From the NCBI GenBank assembly GCA_025603075.1, contig MU626263.1:170940-234939 (forward strand): a DNA stretch of 64,000 bases, given 5' to 3'. The translations under genes were made by a program, and so were the position numbers. Source of the DNA: Neoconidiobolus thromboides FSU 785. Taxonomy: Eukaryota; Entomophthoromycota; Entomophthoromycetes; Entomophthorales; Neoconidiobolaceae. The notes below the pieces were generated by a model. The model did not search any database, was not told the DNA's origin, and saw only the letters and a list, made by a program, of their open reading frames with translations. Positions 1 to 11,522 of the stretch are shown piece after piece. Position 1 is the first letter of the stretch. Each line of letters begins with the position of its first letter.

Positions 1-262
1 TTTAATTTTGTTTAATTTAGGAATGTTTTTTATCCTCATTGTTTTGTTTATTTTTTAATATTTAAAACTGGATAATTTGCTTATAGATTTTTATAGACAT
101 TATTGTATATCTTATAAAAATAATATTGATACCAGAATCAAAGTCAAGTTTACAACAGTAACATATATTATGAAGGTTTTAAAGTTTTTAAGCCTAGTAA
201 TGTATCACTTTATAATTTAATATAAGGCTATAAAGCTTTTTAAACAAATATAAAAGGAATGA

Positions 263-366
263 TATGGAAGTGTTTTTTTGACTTCATTGTTTTTTCCATT
301 TTTCAAGCAGTATTTAAGCGGAAAATTTGTTAGTAAAATTCTTGAACACAAAAATACATCCTCATA
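263..366 (+). mobile_element. Hairpin MITE copy 1
   Basis: About 104 bp, matching the family that recurs through the window (family description at 52938-53043). It starts with TATGGAAGTGTTTTTTTG and ends with a match to ACATCCTCATA. The inner TTTTTCCA box and the AGTAAAATTCTT block are both present. Orientation is the reverse of most copies. Confidence 0.75.
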
Positions 367-524
367 TTATAATAAAGTTTAAAAATAGTTTATTTAAAAA
401 TAAAATAAAAAAAACTTTAATAAACAAATAAAGATGAAAATAATTTTATTTATATTTAACATAATATTATCAATTTTGATAATAATTCTAGTATTGTTTT
501 TTTATTTTTAAAGATAACAAAAGC

Positions 525-629
525 ATATGGGGATGTGTTTTTGTATTTAAGAATTTTATTAATAGCTTTTCCACTCAAATAGCCCTTAAAAAATGGAAAA
601 AGTAATGAGGTCAAAAAAACATCCCCATG
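525..629 (-). mobile_element. Hairpin MITE copy 2
   Basis: Well preserved copy running from ATATGGGGATGTG to CATCCCCATG. It is on the opposite strand to copy 1 about 160 bp away. The inner boxes TTTTCCACTCAAATAG and TGGAAAAAG are intact. Confidence 0.8.
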
Positions 630-1334
630 CTTTTTTTAAAATTATAAACATTTATATTATTGTATCAATTAGAAAATTACTGTACTATAAAAGTTTTAAA
701 TAAATGAAATGATATTTTATCTTATATCATTTTATTAAAATAGTGATATTTATAAAATAGTTGTTTTTTTAAACTAATTTAATAATATAAATACAATATC
801 ACAATGAGTATATATGTTTTTTGAATACTTATCAATAAATTTAAGATAAATTATAAAATGGCATACAAAAAATAACATGAAATTAAAATCTTAACTTTTT
901 CATATAAACAATTAATTTTTATTATAGACAAATTTAATACCAAAGTTTTTATTTAACTTAATAATTTGTAATTTTTATTTAGTCTAAGTCATCTATAATC
1001 ATTCTTACATTTAAAAGCATCAACTAAAAAACAAGCTAAATAAAAGTTGCTATTAAATCAAATAATAATATCCAAGTAATTTTTAAACTAACTATAGAAT
1101 CCGTTTTTTTTACTTATACCTCTATGCATAATATTAGCTTTGAACATTTTACTACTTATTTTTAAAAATAAATAGCTTAAAGTTACAAATAGCTTATAAC
1201 AATAATTTAATAAAATTGTATAGCAAATTAACCAGACTTTTATCTTACAAAATATCTGAGTCAAAAGTGTTATCGTTTATTAATTAACAAACCATTATCA
1301 AAAAAAAATTTATATAGCATTTAAATAACTTATC

Positions 1335-1895
1335 TTTGTGAAATCTGGTACTCAGTGATTCGAGCCAAATGTAATTATTGCTTGTTGAATGTGGGGATAT
1401 TTTTTTTGGCTTCATTACTTTTTCCATTTTTCAGACACTATTTGAGTGAAAAGATTATTAATAAAGTTCCTAAACAAAAGAACACATCCCCATATGCTGT
1501 AAGTCGAGAGGTCTTAGTTTATGTGACTAAGTTAGATTTGGATTATGAAGAATAGCAAATAATATGCTACATAATATGTAAGATAGATAGAATAGACAAT
1601 ACTACTGTAAAATCTACGTAAAATACTACTAAGAAAATTTAGTGGCTTTATTAAATGTAATAGATATCAGGGAATAATTGGGTTAAAAAGCCTCAAGTTA
1701 TATTTCAAAATCTCTTTTATATTCCGACAAGTATGGATATTAAAATGAGAAGATGATGTTCTTTCGAATGAAGTTGGAAATTCACACATCAAATCAAAAT
1801 AAGGGTTTGAAATCAATTGTCTCCGAGCTCGAGAACACAACTTAAGTGATTATTATGCTATAATCAATCATGGGGCTGATAAAGTAATATTTCGT
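1335..1895. mobile_element. Truncated long-inverted-repeat element, interrupted by a MITE
   Basis: This stretch aligns over its length with the left arm and central part of the complete element at 51726-52388. It begins with the same terminus TTTGTGAAATCTGGTACTCAG and carries the same internal blocks (TTAGTGGCTTTATTAAATGT, CTCGAGAACACAAC, ATGCTATAAT). The right inverted repeat is missing after about 1895. The left arm is split by a 105-bp MITE at 1391-1495. A 66-codon reading frame here is only the MITE plus element sequence and is not a gene. Confidence 0.8.
1391..1495 (+). mobile_element. Hairpin MITE copy 3, nested insertion
   Basis: Runs from GTGGGGATATTTTTTTTGGC to CACATCCCCATATG. The flanks continue the long-inverted-repeat element on both sides when compared with its complete copy near 51.78 kb. 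This MITE therefore jumped into an existing element. Confidence 0.85.
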
Positions 1896-2092
1896 ATCTT
1901 AAAAGGATCAAGTAAATAGCTTTTGTTATTATCACATTCCTTAAGAGTAATTAAGCTATATCGCATTTAGTAATGTTTTTTAAGTTATGTTAGAAATGTT
2001 TTTTATACCTTTTATCCTTTATATTTTATTAAGTGCTTTAACTTTTAAATCTATAGACACTATTTTAAAAATAATCAATAAGCTTTAGTTTA

Positions 2093-2175
2093 CATAATGT
2101 TTTTTCGGCTTCACTTTTTCCATTTTTTAAATGCTATTTGAGTGGGAAGATTATTAATAGAATTCTTAAAAAGTA
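2093..2175 (+). mobile_element. Partial hairpin MITE copy 4
   Basis: Contains the GGCTTCACTTTTTCCATTTT block, the TATTTGAGTGG block and the AATAGAATTCTTAAA block, but lacks a clear GGGG terminus. It abuts the full copy at 2176, forming a head-to-tail pair. Confidence 0.65.
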
Positions 2176-2279
2176 CATGGGGATGTTTTTTTGGCTTCGT
2201 TATTTTTTCCATCTTTTAAGTGCTATTTGAGTGAAAAAATTGTTAGTAAATTCTTAAGTACAAAAATACATCCCCATAT
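2176..2279 (+). mobile_element. Hairpin MITE copy 5
   Basis: Full copy running from CATGGGGATGTTTTTTTGGC to AATACATCCCCATAT. It directly follows a partial copy in the same orientation. Confidence 0.8.
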
Positions 2280-2479
2280 CATCATAATATTTTAAAAAGT
2301 GAATATTGATTTAAATCTAACTTCATATTATTGAATAAATATTTGAACATAAAAAGAAGAAAAAGCTTGCCTGTTTTAATGATATAAACAAGCTTAGTGA
2401 TATTTATTGATAAATAAAAATAAAAATATTAAATAAAAGCAAGAAATAATAAAAACTCTAAAAACTCCCCTTTCATACA

Positions 2480-3290
2480 ACATAGTAATTTAAAGATGAT
2501 CTTTTTGTCCATTGGCTTTCATAAGAAAAGCTCCCAATATTCAAGCATTGCTATGGCATCAATGATAGCTAACTTATAATATATTTTTCTTAATAATCTT
2601 TCATTACAATATAGTAGCAAAAGTTGAATTTATCAACAACAAATTTTATCTCAAAAATTTTACCTTGGATATTTTTATTACACTTTTTTTGAGCGGCTGC
2701 AGTCATTGAGGTATTTAGCTGAAAGTCACTATTTAGATAAATGAATTGATGCTAATTTTTTTCATGGACTAATCAAACGGTCTGAATAGTGATATTTCTA
2801 CTCTCATTTTTGGCATTTGTTGAAATGTTTATCACTAACTTTAAGTGATGAATAAATTGCTCTTACAATAACTTTCAATCCATTATCTAGTAATAATATG
2901 CTATGAATTAATAGAGTTATTCCATCAGTTTACTCTTTATTCTTTATTCTTTATTTTTTATTTTTTATTTTTTATTTTTTGATACAACTGTACCTGAGAT
3001 ATTGTGTAATTATATTAAACTCAATTTATTTAAAAACCTTCCTTTGAATTGTTGTTAATTGATCTGAAGTTATAAAAAAGTTAAATTCAAGAATCCTAGA
3101 TCCATCATAATCTTATAAGATTGTTTGTTGCATTTTTCCTTCTAAAACATTTGGAGGATCGTGAGTGAGTACATTTTTAGTATTACTCGTTCCTTGAATA
3201 GTAGCGTTGAGTGCTTCTTGTTTGATTTCTCGAAAGTTAGAGACACTGGATTCAAAATTTTGTATTGATTATTTGCCTGGCATTTTTATT
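2480..3290 (-). pseudogene. Decayed gene copy A of unknown family
   Basis: On the reverse strand this region parallels the region 3461-4260 block by block. The 5' end reads MPGK, a stop, SIQNFESSVSN, then IQGTSNTKNVL, HDPPNVLEGKMQQ. Copy B has MQRRSPTKSFQYNVSKFG, a stop, IKIQETTGIKDIF, YNPPNPIEGEA at the same place. The downstream parts also correspond (sequence around 2690-2715 in A and 3700-3730 in B). Stops and length changes break both copies. I do not recognise the family. The alternative is a small multi-exon gene with introns I cannot place, but in-frame stops near the 5' end of both copies favour decay. Confidence 0.5.
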
Positions 3291-3460
3291 CAAAAATAAT
3301 CCAAAGATAGACCTAAAGTTTTCAATATTGAGTAAAGATCTAGAAATGTATAAAAGAGGTAAAGTCTATATTTTATTTTGAAAAAGTTAAACAAATTTAG
3401 TGGTACTTATCAACAAACTAAAATGTATCGCAAAGTGATAAATAAAAAAGTAGTCAGTAA

Positions 3461-4260
3461 CTAAAACTCCAATATTTCCCTTCTCATATGAACAATTAAC
3501 TTGAGGATAGTCTCTTTACCTATTGGGTTCTCCAACTCAAGTTTTTTTAACTTAATCATTTCCACTCTATCAATAGAGGGAATGGAACCAATAAGCTCTT
3601 TTAAATAAGCTTCTATAATAATAGAATAGCAGAGATATACACCATCTCCCATAAACTTCATCTCAATAATTTTCATATCTTTAAACTGTTTTGTATTACA
3701 ATATTGTTGAGCTGCTTCAATCATTGAATAAGCTAATAATACATCTTCATCTAATTAAACGATTTTTCCTTAATGCTTTTCCCTGTAAATTAATTATACA
3801 ATTCGATTATTATCATTTGTGTGTTTATATGTGATCTTAGTTTCAAACTGTTGATGATCAATTTTGAATAGTTCATAACTTGGTTTCATAAATCAATTGA
3901 GCTCAATCAGTTATAAATCTTTGACTTTGTGGTATATTTGAACTTTGATCCTAATTTACTAACATATCTCGTAGTTGGTATAAGAGTCTTCTTTGGACGT
4001 TTATTGATTGGTTGGAAGTTTTAAAAAAACTGATCCAAGGGTCTCCTCTCCAGTATAATCTTTAGGATTAAACATTATGCTTCACCCTCAATAGGATTTG
4101 GAGGATTATAATTAAATATGTCTTTTATACCAGTTGTTTCTTGGATTTTTATGTTCAGAGTTTACTTTCCAACTATTCCAAATTTGGAGACATTGTATTG
4201 GAAACTTTTAGTTGGTGATCTACGTTGCATTTTTTGAGTTTTAAAGAAAATCAAAATATA
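3461..4260 (-). pseudogene. Decayed gene copy B of unknown family
   Basis: Second member of a tandem pair with 2480-3290. The 3' part keeps an open frame of 87 codons (3461-3724) that encodes a mixed-charge segment with VEMIKLKKLELENPIGKET and a C-terminal MRREILEF. The 5' part around 4100-4235 encodes MQRRSPTKSFQYNVSKFG and PPNPIEGEA, broken by a stop codon. No signal peptide, membrane segment or known motif is visible. It could be the 3' exon of a still functional gene if introns remove the stops. Confidence 0.5.
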
Positions 4261-4541
4261 GTTCAAGAATAAATTCCAGAATTAAAAAGTTGAAATCATT
4301 TTGGGGTAAGTTTATTTTCAATCCCCAAAAATAGGATTGGAAATGGAATTGGAATCCTCGACTACTATTGGTTGGATTGTTATTAAACTAACAAAAAAAA
4401 GCATTAATTTTTAATAGTAAAAATAAAATTATTTGTTTTTTTAAACTAATATAAATTTTAATTTAATATTAATTTTTTATACTATAAAAAGACAATATAA
4501 ACTTTGAATAACTATTAAAAAAGAGACACAGTTTTTTAAAG

Positions 4542-6750
4542 ATGGTACATAAGAGTAAGTTTATATAAAAGATTTATCGAACATCTGATTCTGAACTAAA
4601 TTTACTTAGAAAACCCAAGTAAACGTGTAACAACTCGTTTAAGAGCCAAGAACACTAAGAGAGCTGCTGAAAAAAAACGTAAAGATAAAAAAGAAGCTAG
4701 AATTAATCCACAAAGTAAAAGTAAGTTTTAAAAATACCCCATTAATACTATTATAACAATAACTAATCCAATTTCAAGAGATCAAGAAGGATCCTGGAAT
4801 TCCAAATTTATGGCCATTTAAAGAGAAGTTGATTCAAGAAATTGAAAAGAGTAAACAAGATAAAGAATCGGAACGAGCTGCTGCTAAAGAAAAGCAAAAG
4901 AAAAATTCATTATTAAACATGGTTAATGAAGCTAACAAAAGAAGTGAAGCATTTAATAAACAAGTTAAAAATAATGAAGAAGATGAAATGAGCGCTATGG
5001 ATCCTGCTTTAGTTGGTAAAAAAGACAATAGTCGTAAAGCTTACTTTAGAGAGTTTAAAAAAGTTATCGATAACTCCGATGTCATTTTGGAAGTATTAGA
5101 CGCTAGGGATCCACTAGGTTGTCGTACTAGAAATATAGAAAAATTAATTTTGAATTATCCTAATAAAAGGATTATTTTAATTTTAAATAAGATTGGTAAG
5201 AAAATAATTTATTAAATATTAAGAACGCAGATGCTTATATGTGTTTTAGATCTTATCCCTCAAGATATAGCTAATCAGTGGATTCTTTATTTAAGAAACG
5301 AGTTCCCAACTATTGCATTTAAAGCCAGTACCCAAAATCAACGTACCAACATTAGTCAGAAGAAAGGACATTTGAAGAACAAAACTATGGATGAAGTAAC
5401 CTCTACTTCTTCGAGTCTTGGAGCTGATTCCTTAATCAAATTGTTAAAAAATTACTCACGCAGTCAAAATATCAAAACATCATTAACTGTAGGTGTCATT
5501 GGTTACCCAAATGTTGGTAAAAGCTCCTTAATTAATTCATTAAAAAGAAGTAAAGTTTGTGGTGTTGGTGCAAGCCCTGGGTTCACTAAAGTAGCCCAAG
5601 AAATTCATTTAGATGCTAAATTAAAGTTGTTTGATTGCCCTGGTATTGTATTTGGTGGAAGTCAAGCTAATATGAATCCTGGGGATTTATTGTTACGTAA
5701 CTGTATTAAAGTCGAATTGCTTCAAGACCCTATTTCACCAGGTAAATTAATTAGTTTAAATGTGATAAATGACGTATTAATTTGATCGTTTAGTGGATTA
5801 TTTACTTAAAAAATGTGGGGCCCAAAATTTAATGATGCATTATAGCTTACCAGCCTTTAGAGATGTTAAAGGGTTTTTAGTTGAATTAGCTCGCCAACGT
5901 GGGTTTATCAAAAAGGTAAGTGAAATCATATAAGTTCATACTAATATTTTAATTTAACTCAATTTAATAGGGAGGTGTTCCAGATATTGAAGGTGTAGCT
6001 AAATTAGTCTTAAAAGATTGGAATAGTGGAAATATTTCTTTTTATACCTTACCACCAGAAAAGAAACAAAGTGCTACTAGTTCAAGTGAATTAGTTACAG
6101 CTTGGTCTAAAGAATTTAGTTTACAAGATTATGATGAATCGGTCAGTGCAGATAATTCTATAGCTAGTAAGAATAATAATAAAGCCATGGTTATGGTAAG
6201 AGGATTTTTTTAAAATTAATTGGGCTGGGAATTAATAGAATTTTGTTTTTTTAGGAATCTACTTTTGGCGAAGTTGAAAATGAAATTGAAAATGAATTTT
6301 TAGAAGAAATGAATATGGCCGAAGTCATTGATGATGATGATGCTATCAGTGCTAATGATGATAGTGAAGAAGAAGAGGATGAAGAAGAAGAAGAAGTTGA
6401 AGTTAATAAAATGATAATGACAGTATCGGTAGGTATATAATATACAACAATAATATAAATATAATATGATATTAAATTTCTTTATTCTTAATTAGACTAA
6501 AAGTAAAAAAACTGGCGGAGTAGAAAAAAAGATAACTGCCTCTGAAATAAGTATTGATAGTCAATTAAATCAAACAATTAAAAAACAAATGAAACAAAAA
6601 AATAAAGCATTACGTAAACAAAATCAACGTGCTGAAGAATTATTAGAAATGATGGAAGAAGAAGAAGAAGTTATGGGAAGTGATAGCGATGAGGATAATG
6701 ATGATTTTGATTTTGCTCAATTAGATGGAGGTTTGCCTATGGAAGATTAA
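4542..6750 (+). CDS. NUG1: Nug1/Grn1/nucleostemin-type nucleolar GTPase (7 or so exons)
   Basis: Circularly permuted GTPase needed for 60S ribosomal subunit maturation and export; acts in the nucleolus and nucleoplasm. The start at 4542 ([19 protein letters not shown]) gives the very basic N-terminus typical of the family. It is followed by [17 protein letters not shown], the GNL3/Nug1 N-terminal signature, and a coiled-coil-like Lys/Glu stretch. The GTPase motifs come in permuted order: DARDPLG, then G4 (LNKID, restored across the intron at 5196-5249), then G1 [14 protein letters not shown], then G3 DCPGIVF. Downstream exons read [35 protein letters not shown], and then a long acidic tail (Asp/Glu runs near 6340-6400) and a C-terminal acidic end MED. 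Introns near 4555, 4721, 5196, 5742, 5915, 6195 and 6425 all fit GT-AG and restore frame. Family identity is firm; the choice between Nug1 and Grn1 naming is convention. Confidence 0.9.
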
Positions 6751-8274
6751 AAGAGGAGAGTGATGTTTTGTAAGGAGGTTTTAAACTATAGAAATAAATA
6801 CAAGTTATTATTATGTAGATTTAAAATTATTATTAATGTTTAATTATATTTTATCTATAACAATAACTTAATTTTTATTAATAGCGTAAAGAATTGCTAA
6901 ATTTATTATCATTTATAAGTATTCTATCCAATTTTAAAGAATAGGTTAAATGATTAAAATGAGATGATAAAAATAGAGGGAGATAGTTAGTCAAAAGTTA
7001 AGCAGGTTTTTTTTAAAGAGTAAAGCTATAAAATAAAGTCTTCCCCTTTTATCATATACAATAGTTCAATCTCTAAAGGCTAATATATAACAACCAATAT
7101 CAGATATGTATTCTAAATTAACAATATAAATTATTTTTAGTTTATCATTTTATAATCTATAACATTATTTTTGAAGGGACAATTATCAAACTTATAGATA
7201 CATGTATTAAATATTTTAAAATTTTGAATGGACAAAATATGGGGATGTATTTTTTGTTTAAGAATTCTGTTGATAAATTTTCCACTCAAATAATGCTCAA
7301 AAATGGAAAAAGTAATGAAACCAAAAAGCATCCTCATATATTTTTATTAAACCTAACACGCTCCAAGTCTAGTAAAGAGAGTTTAATACAGAGCAAATAG
7401 GAGCAGCAAGAAGCTATAATAATTATTCATTCAAAGAATAGATCGGGAGTAATGGACAAAGTCGAATCACCAGTCATCGAGATAAAATATTATAGTGTAA
7501 GTAAAGGGATACACAAACTAAGCTAATCAAGTGCCAAAGCAACAAATAATAAAATATGGGTGAGGGGCACACTTAAGATAAATTCACCAAACATCAATCT
7601 AATAAAGAATGAGTGCCTCTTCACTCAAACTAAGTTAATCTAACACCAAAACAGCAAAGGATCATAGCATAACACCAGGTACAACTGATCCAGTGCTACT
7701 TTAATAAATAATGATAGAAAGGCAGAAAAATAGTTATGATCAGGAAATTTGAATCACTAACGTAGGTATCAAAATCAGAGGATCAACAAAACAAAAGGTA
7801 TAACTAGTAGCATTGAGAGTAAAAGTTAAGGAAAGATAGAACGGTACTTTTTTTTTTGAAAAAAAATCCTGAGAATAAATATTTTGTAATCAATTTACTA
7901 ATTAAATAATAGAATTTTAAATTTGATGTGAACTACAGTTTGAACTTGGAGCTAAAATGGGTTCTAAAACTAAAAAGCAAATAGATTTTTGTTTTAAATT
8001 GCTTCTACTGAGAGCTGAAGTGATTAATTTTTGGTTGTATCAAGATATTTATAGATGATACTATGAGCCAAATGTTTGTTTGATTCTACTGAGAGATATA
8101 GGTAAGTTAATTTAAGAGATTAGTTAAATATTTAAGCTTATGAGTAAGGTGTTAAAATTGAATTAATATTAATTTGTTGTTTAATTCGAAAATATTGAAA
8201 ATAAAGATTTAAAAAATAAAACTAAAATTTGAGTAATATTTTTGATTTCCATTTGATATACTAATAGAAAAGAA
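6751..8274. other. Intergenic spacer
   Basis: No convincing coding region. It holds one MITE copy (7238-7340). From 7500 to 7680 it holds an imperfect direct repeat of about 50 bp, with units beginning CACAAACTAAGCTAATCAAG and CTCAAACTAAGTTAATCTAA. TCTACTGAGAG occurs twice, near 7985 and 8083. The spacer is otherwise AT-rich sequence. Confidence 0.6.
7238..7340 (-). mobile_element. Hairpin MITE copy 6
   Basis: Runs from TATGGGGATGTATTTTTTG to GCATCCTCATATA with TA at both outer ends. An overlapping 66-codon reverse-strand frame is a by-product of the repeat. Confidence 0.8.
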
Positions 8275-10544
8275 ATGGTAAATTATATACAGCTCAATAA
8301 GTTCAATAGAAGTAAGTAATCATATAATTTAATTTAATTTTTAAATAGTAAACAAAACTATAGTATTTTATCGAAACATTATCCATTTAAAACAATTACC
8401 ATCAAGTCTTAACACCATTTCCAATGGCAATATTGAAAAAATAACCATCAATCTTGAGGGTAAAACAAAAGAAATTTCAAAAGGTAGTAAAGGAATAGAT
8501 TTGATACCAGTAAATTCTAAAGATAAAATTATCGGTTGTAAACTAAATAATGAATTTCAAAGTTTAAGAAACCCAATATCTCATCCTAACAGTAGTATCG
8601 ATTTCATTTATAAAAATCAATGGAAAATATCAGAAGAAAAACTAGATAAACAAATACAAAATAGTGTATTTACAACAGGTGGAATGGTGAGTATCTGTTC
8701 ATTATTAAATTATTGTTCTTTTAAGGATAAAGTGTTGTTGTTGGATTATGGTTTAAATAAAGAGAGTGAATTATTTTTTATAGATGTAGTGTACTTTGGA
8801 AAAGAGATTAAAAATAGAAATTTGAGTTTGGAAGAGTTGTTGAAAGAGAATAAAGATGATATTCAACTCAATTTTAATGAAGAAGAGATAAAAGAGTTGG
8901 AAAAATGCAACCAATATATATTAGATAATGGAAAATTAGAAGAGATGGGAAATGTAATGGATAGTGAAGAGATCAAAAAAAGTATTCATAATGATAATAT
9001 ATACACTAATAATAATATAAATAATAATGGAAATGTTGTTAGATTATTAGATCATTATTATTTAATAAACGAACCTATCATAAACCAAGTATCATCTATA
9101 AAAACAATTAAAATCGATAGCATAGAATTAATGCATTTACCTATTTCAGGTTATGAAACTGAACAAAAAAGGATACGAATCTATATCAAATCTTTTTTAT
9201 CTTCAAAAAATGAGCAAGAATATGAAAAACAAAAAGAAATATTAAAAAAGAGAGACCATCGATATATAGGTAAACAACAACAATTATATTTCTCGCATAA
9301 ATTAAGTCCAGGAAGTACCTTTTTCCTTCCAAATGGTTTATTTATATTAAAAAAATTAAAAAATTTTATTAGAAATAAGTACAATTTATTTAATTATCAA
9401 GAAGTACAAACACCTTTATTATTTAAAAAAGAATTATTTGACATAAGTGGTCATTGGCAGAATTATCAAAAGGATATGTTTCAAGTGAGCTCATGTTGTG
9501 GAAGTCATGAAGGGGGGGAAGAGGATGAAATTACTGGTTTGAAACCAATGAATTGCCCAGCTCATTGTTTAATTTTTGATTCAAAACCACGAATGGAATC
9601 TGATTTACCAATCAGATTAGCTGATTTTGGGACACTACATAGGTAATAATATTAGCATATAATAATTTCATTTAATTTATATAATAAAATATAGAAATGA
9701 AGCTTCTGGAGCATTAACAGGTTTAACTCGAGTACGACAATTTCATCAAGATGATGGTCATATCTTTTGTACCAAAGAACAAATCAATAGTGAAATTTCC
9801 AGTACTTTAAAAATGTTGAAAGAAGTATATACAGCATTAGAATTACCCAATTATGACTTAACCTTATCAACCCGTCCTACAGAGAACTTTATTGGTGATA
9901 TAGAAACTTGGAACTCTGCCGAAACACAATTAAAACAAGCATTAGATGATACAGGTTTACCATGGAGTGTCAAAGAAGGAGATGGTGCTTTTTATGGCCC
10001 AAAGATAGATATTATGATTAAGGATAATTATAATCGTTCACATCAAACAGCTACTATTCAATTAGATTTTCAATTACCTAGTCGATTTAATTTAAAGTAT
10101 AGAACTCAAGAAAATGAATGGAAAACACCTGTCATTGTACATCGTGCTATTTTTGGGTCTTTAGAAAGAATATTTGCTATATTAATAGAGAATTATGCTG
10201 GTCGATGGCCATTTTGGTTAAATCCAAAACAAATTATCATGTTACCTTTTAATGATAAAGAAGTGATAGAATATACAGAGGGAAAAATGAAAGTTTTGGG
10301 AAAAATGTATAAACAAAAATATTTTAGTGAGTTGAAACTGAATATTGATAATAGTAATAAAGCAATTTCATCCAAGATTAAACAAGCACAAATTGAACAG
10401 TTTAATTTCATGCTGGTAATCGGCAAGGAAGAGATGGAAAATGAAACATTGACTGTTAGATATAGAGATGGCAAAATAGTTAAGGGAGTGAATATGGAAC
10501 AGTTTGTAGATTTGGTATTTGAATTGAATCAACCTTATTTATAA
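8275..10544 (+). CDS. Threonyl-tRNA synthetase, probably mitochondrial, with degenerate editing domain
   Basis: Charges tRNA-Thr. Three exons: 8275-8311, 8349-9642 and 9695-10544, joined by GT-AG introns that restore frame. The N-terminus MVNYIQLNKFNRINKTIVFY has no acidic residues and several basic ones, which suggests a mitochondrial presequence; the targeting is inferred. Next comes a TGS-like segment (ITINLEGKTKEISKG), then a region where the N2 editing domain normally lies, then the class II core. The core reads RDHRYIGKQQQLY, SPGSTFFLPNG, SGHWQNYQKDMF, motif 2 (FGTLHRNEASGALTGL, RVRQFHQDDGHIF) and motif 3 (VHRAIFGSLERI). The Zn ligands Cys in MNCPAH, His in DDGH and His in VHRA are kept. 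A normal anticodon-binding domain follows, ending TVRYRDGKIV. In the editing region the HxxxH pair and the catalytic Cys/His segment are not recognisable (reads GGMVSICSLLNY and YYLINEPIINQ). Full-length otherwise. Confidence 0.92.
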
Positions 10545-11060
10545 GAATTAAGGGCATTTTGGTTTATTTTTAATACAAATACTTTTGTTTTATATGGAGT
10601 ACTTTAAGATATTAAAATACAGTGGGAAAAAACAGAATACTAAAAATAATAAAAATAATATAAAATAATTTTTAAAAAAAACTTGAAATCTCAATTTTAT
10701 TTAAAAGTTAGTTATTTTAATATCTGTCATATAAAGCTAATATTAAAAATATTCCGGTGATGTTTGTTTCAATATTTTTATTATTTAAATATTTATAATA
10801 GTATAAAAGAATAAAAATCAAAGTCTAACAAACTAAATTTAATCTAAAGTTTCTTTAATTAGTTTTTATTTTTAATAAAATTTTGGCTTTTTAATATTAA
10901 TACTAAACATAAGATACCTTAAGATTGATTTAAGTTTTTCTATATAATTGAATAACCTAGAATCAAATGAAATATTAAAAAGAATTATTACATCTCTCCA
11001 AGACTAATAGTGCTATGAGTTATCTTAGTTTATGGAGAATAAGAGTAATAAATTTTACAT

Positions 11061-11160
11061 AAAGATATCTTTATTATTTAAGAATTTTACTACTGATTTT
11101 TCCACTCAAATAACGCTTAAAAAATGGAAAAAGTAATGAAATCAAAAAATACCTTCATAC
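11061..11160 (-). mobile_element. Degenerate hairpin MITE copy 7
   Basis: The core AAGAATTTTACTACTGATTT and TTTCCACTCAAATAACGCTT is clear, as is AAATGGAAAAAGTAATGAAA. The GGGGATG termini have decayed (ATACCTTCATAC on the right). Confidence 0.7.
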
Positions 11161-11163
11161 AAG

Positions 11164-11250
11164 TACTTCATTAACTCTATTTATAATTCTTTCACTCAAT
11201 AATGCTTTAAAAATGAACAATTGAATGAAGTGAAAAGTATATTTTTATTT
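11164..11250 (-). mobile_element. Degenerate hairpin MITE relic
   Basis: Shows TATAATTCTTTCACTCAATA, AATGCTTTAAAAATG and AATGAAGTGAAAAG in the same order as the family core. Termini are not recognisable. It adjoins copy 7. Confidence 0.4.
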
Positions 11251-11305
11251 TAATCTTATTTCAACTTGAAATTTCAGTTAAAACAGGTTTACTTTTAGTA
11301 TAATA

Positions 11306-11370
11306 AAAGAAAAAGAAAAAGAAAAAGAAAAAGAAAAAGAAAAAGAAAAAGAAAAAGAAAAAAGAAAAAG
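11306..11370. repeat. Simple repeat (AAAAAG)n
   Basis: About ten uninterrupted hexamer units of A5G followed by one shifted unit. Purine-only top strand. Confidence 0.95.
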
Positions 11371-11522
11371 CACGATTTAGATTTAAAAATTTGCTGAATT
11401 TTTATTTAATCAATAAATAAATTAAATTAACATATAAATATTACATATAACATATACAATTCATCTACAACTCAATATCTAACTTCTTATCTTTATCTCC
11501 CCTATTTCTAATATACCTCTGT

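Larger units (their letters stand above)
10545..11522. other. Intergenic spacer between convergent genes
   Basis: Lies between the 3' ends of the ThrRS gene and the 7-TM gene. It holds two degenerate MITE relics (11061-11160 and 11164-11250) and a simple repeat at about 11306-11370. No gene seen. Confidence 0.6.

Noticed and set aside
1355..1555. 66-codon open frame
   Set aside because: Made of a MITE and the long-inverted-repeat element; similar frames arise in other MITE copies (7137, 42977, 50745, 51232).
11306..11370. Tandem short repeats considered as a CRISPR array or telomere-like repeat
   Set aside because: Pure A5G microsatellite without spacers, in a eukaryotic nuclear context.
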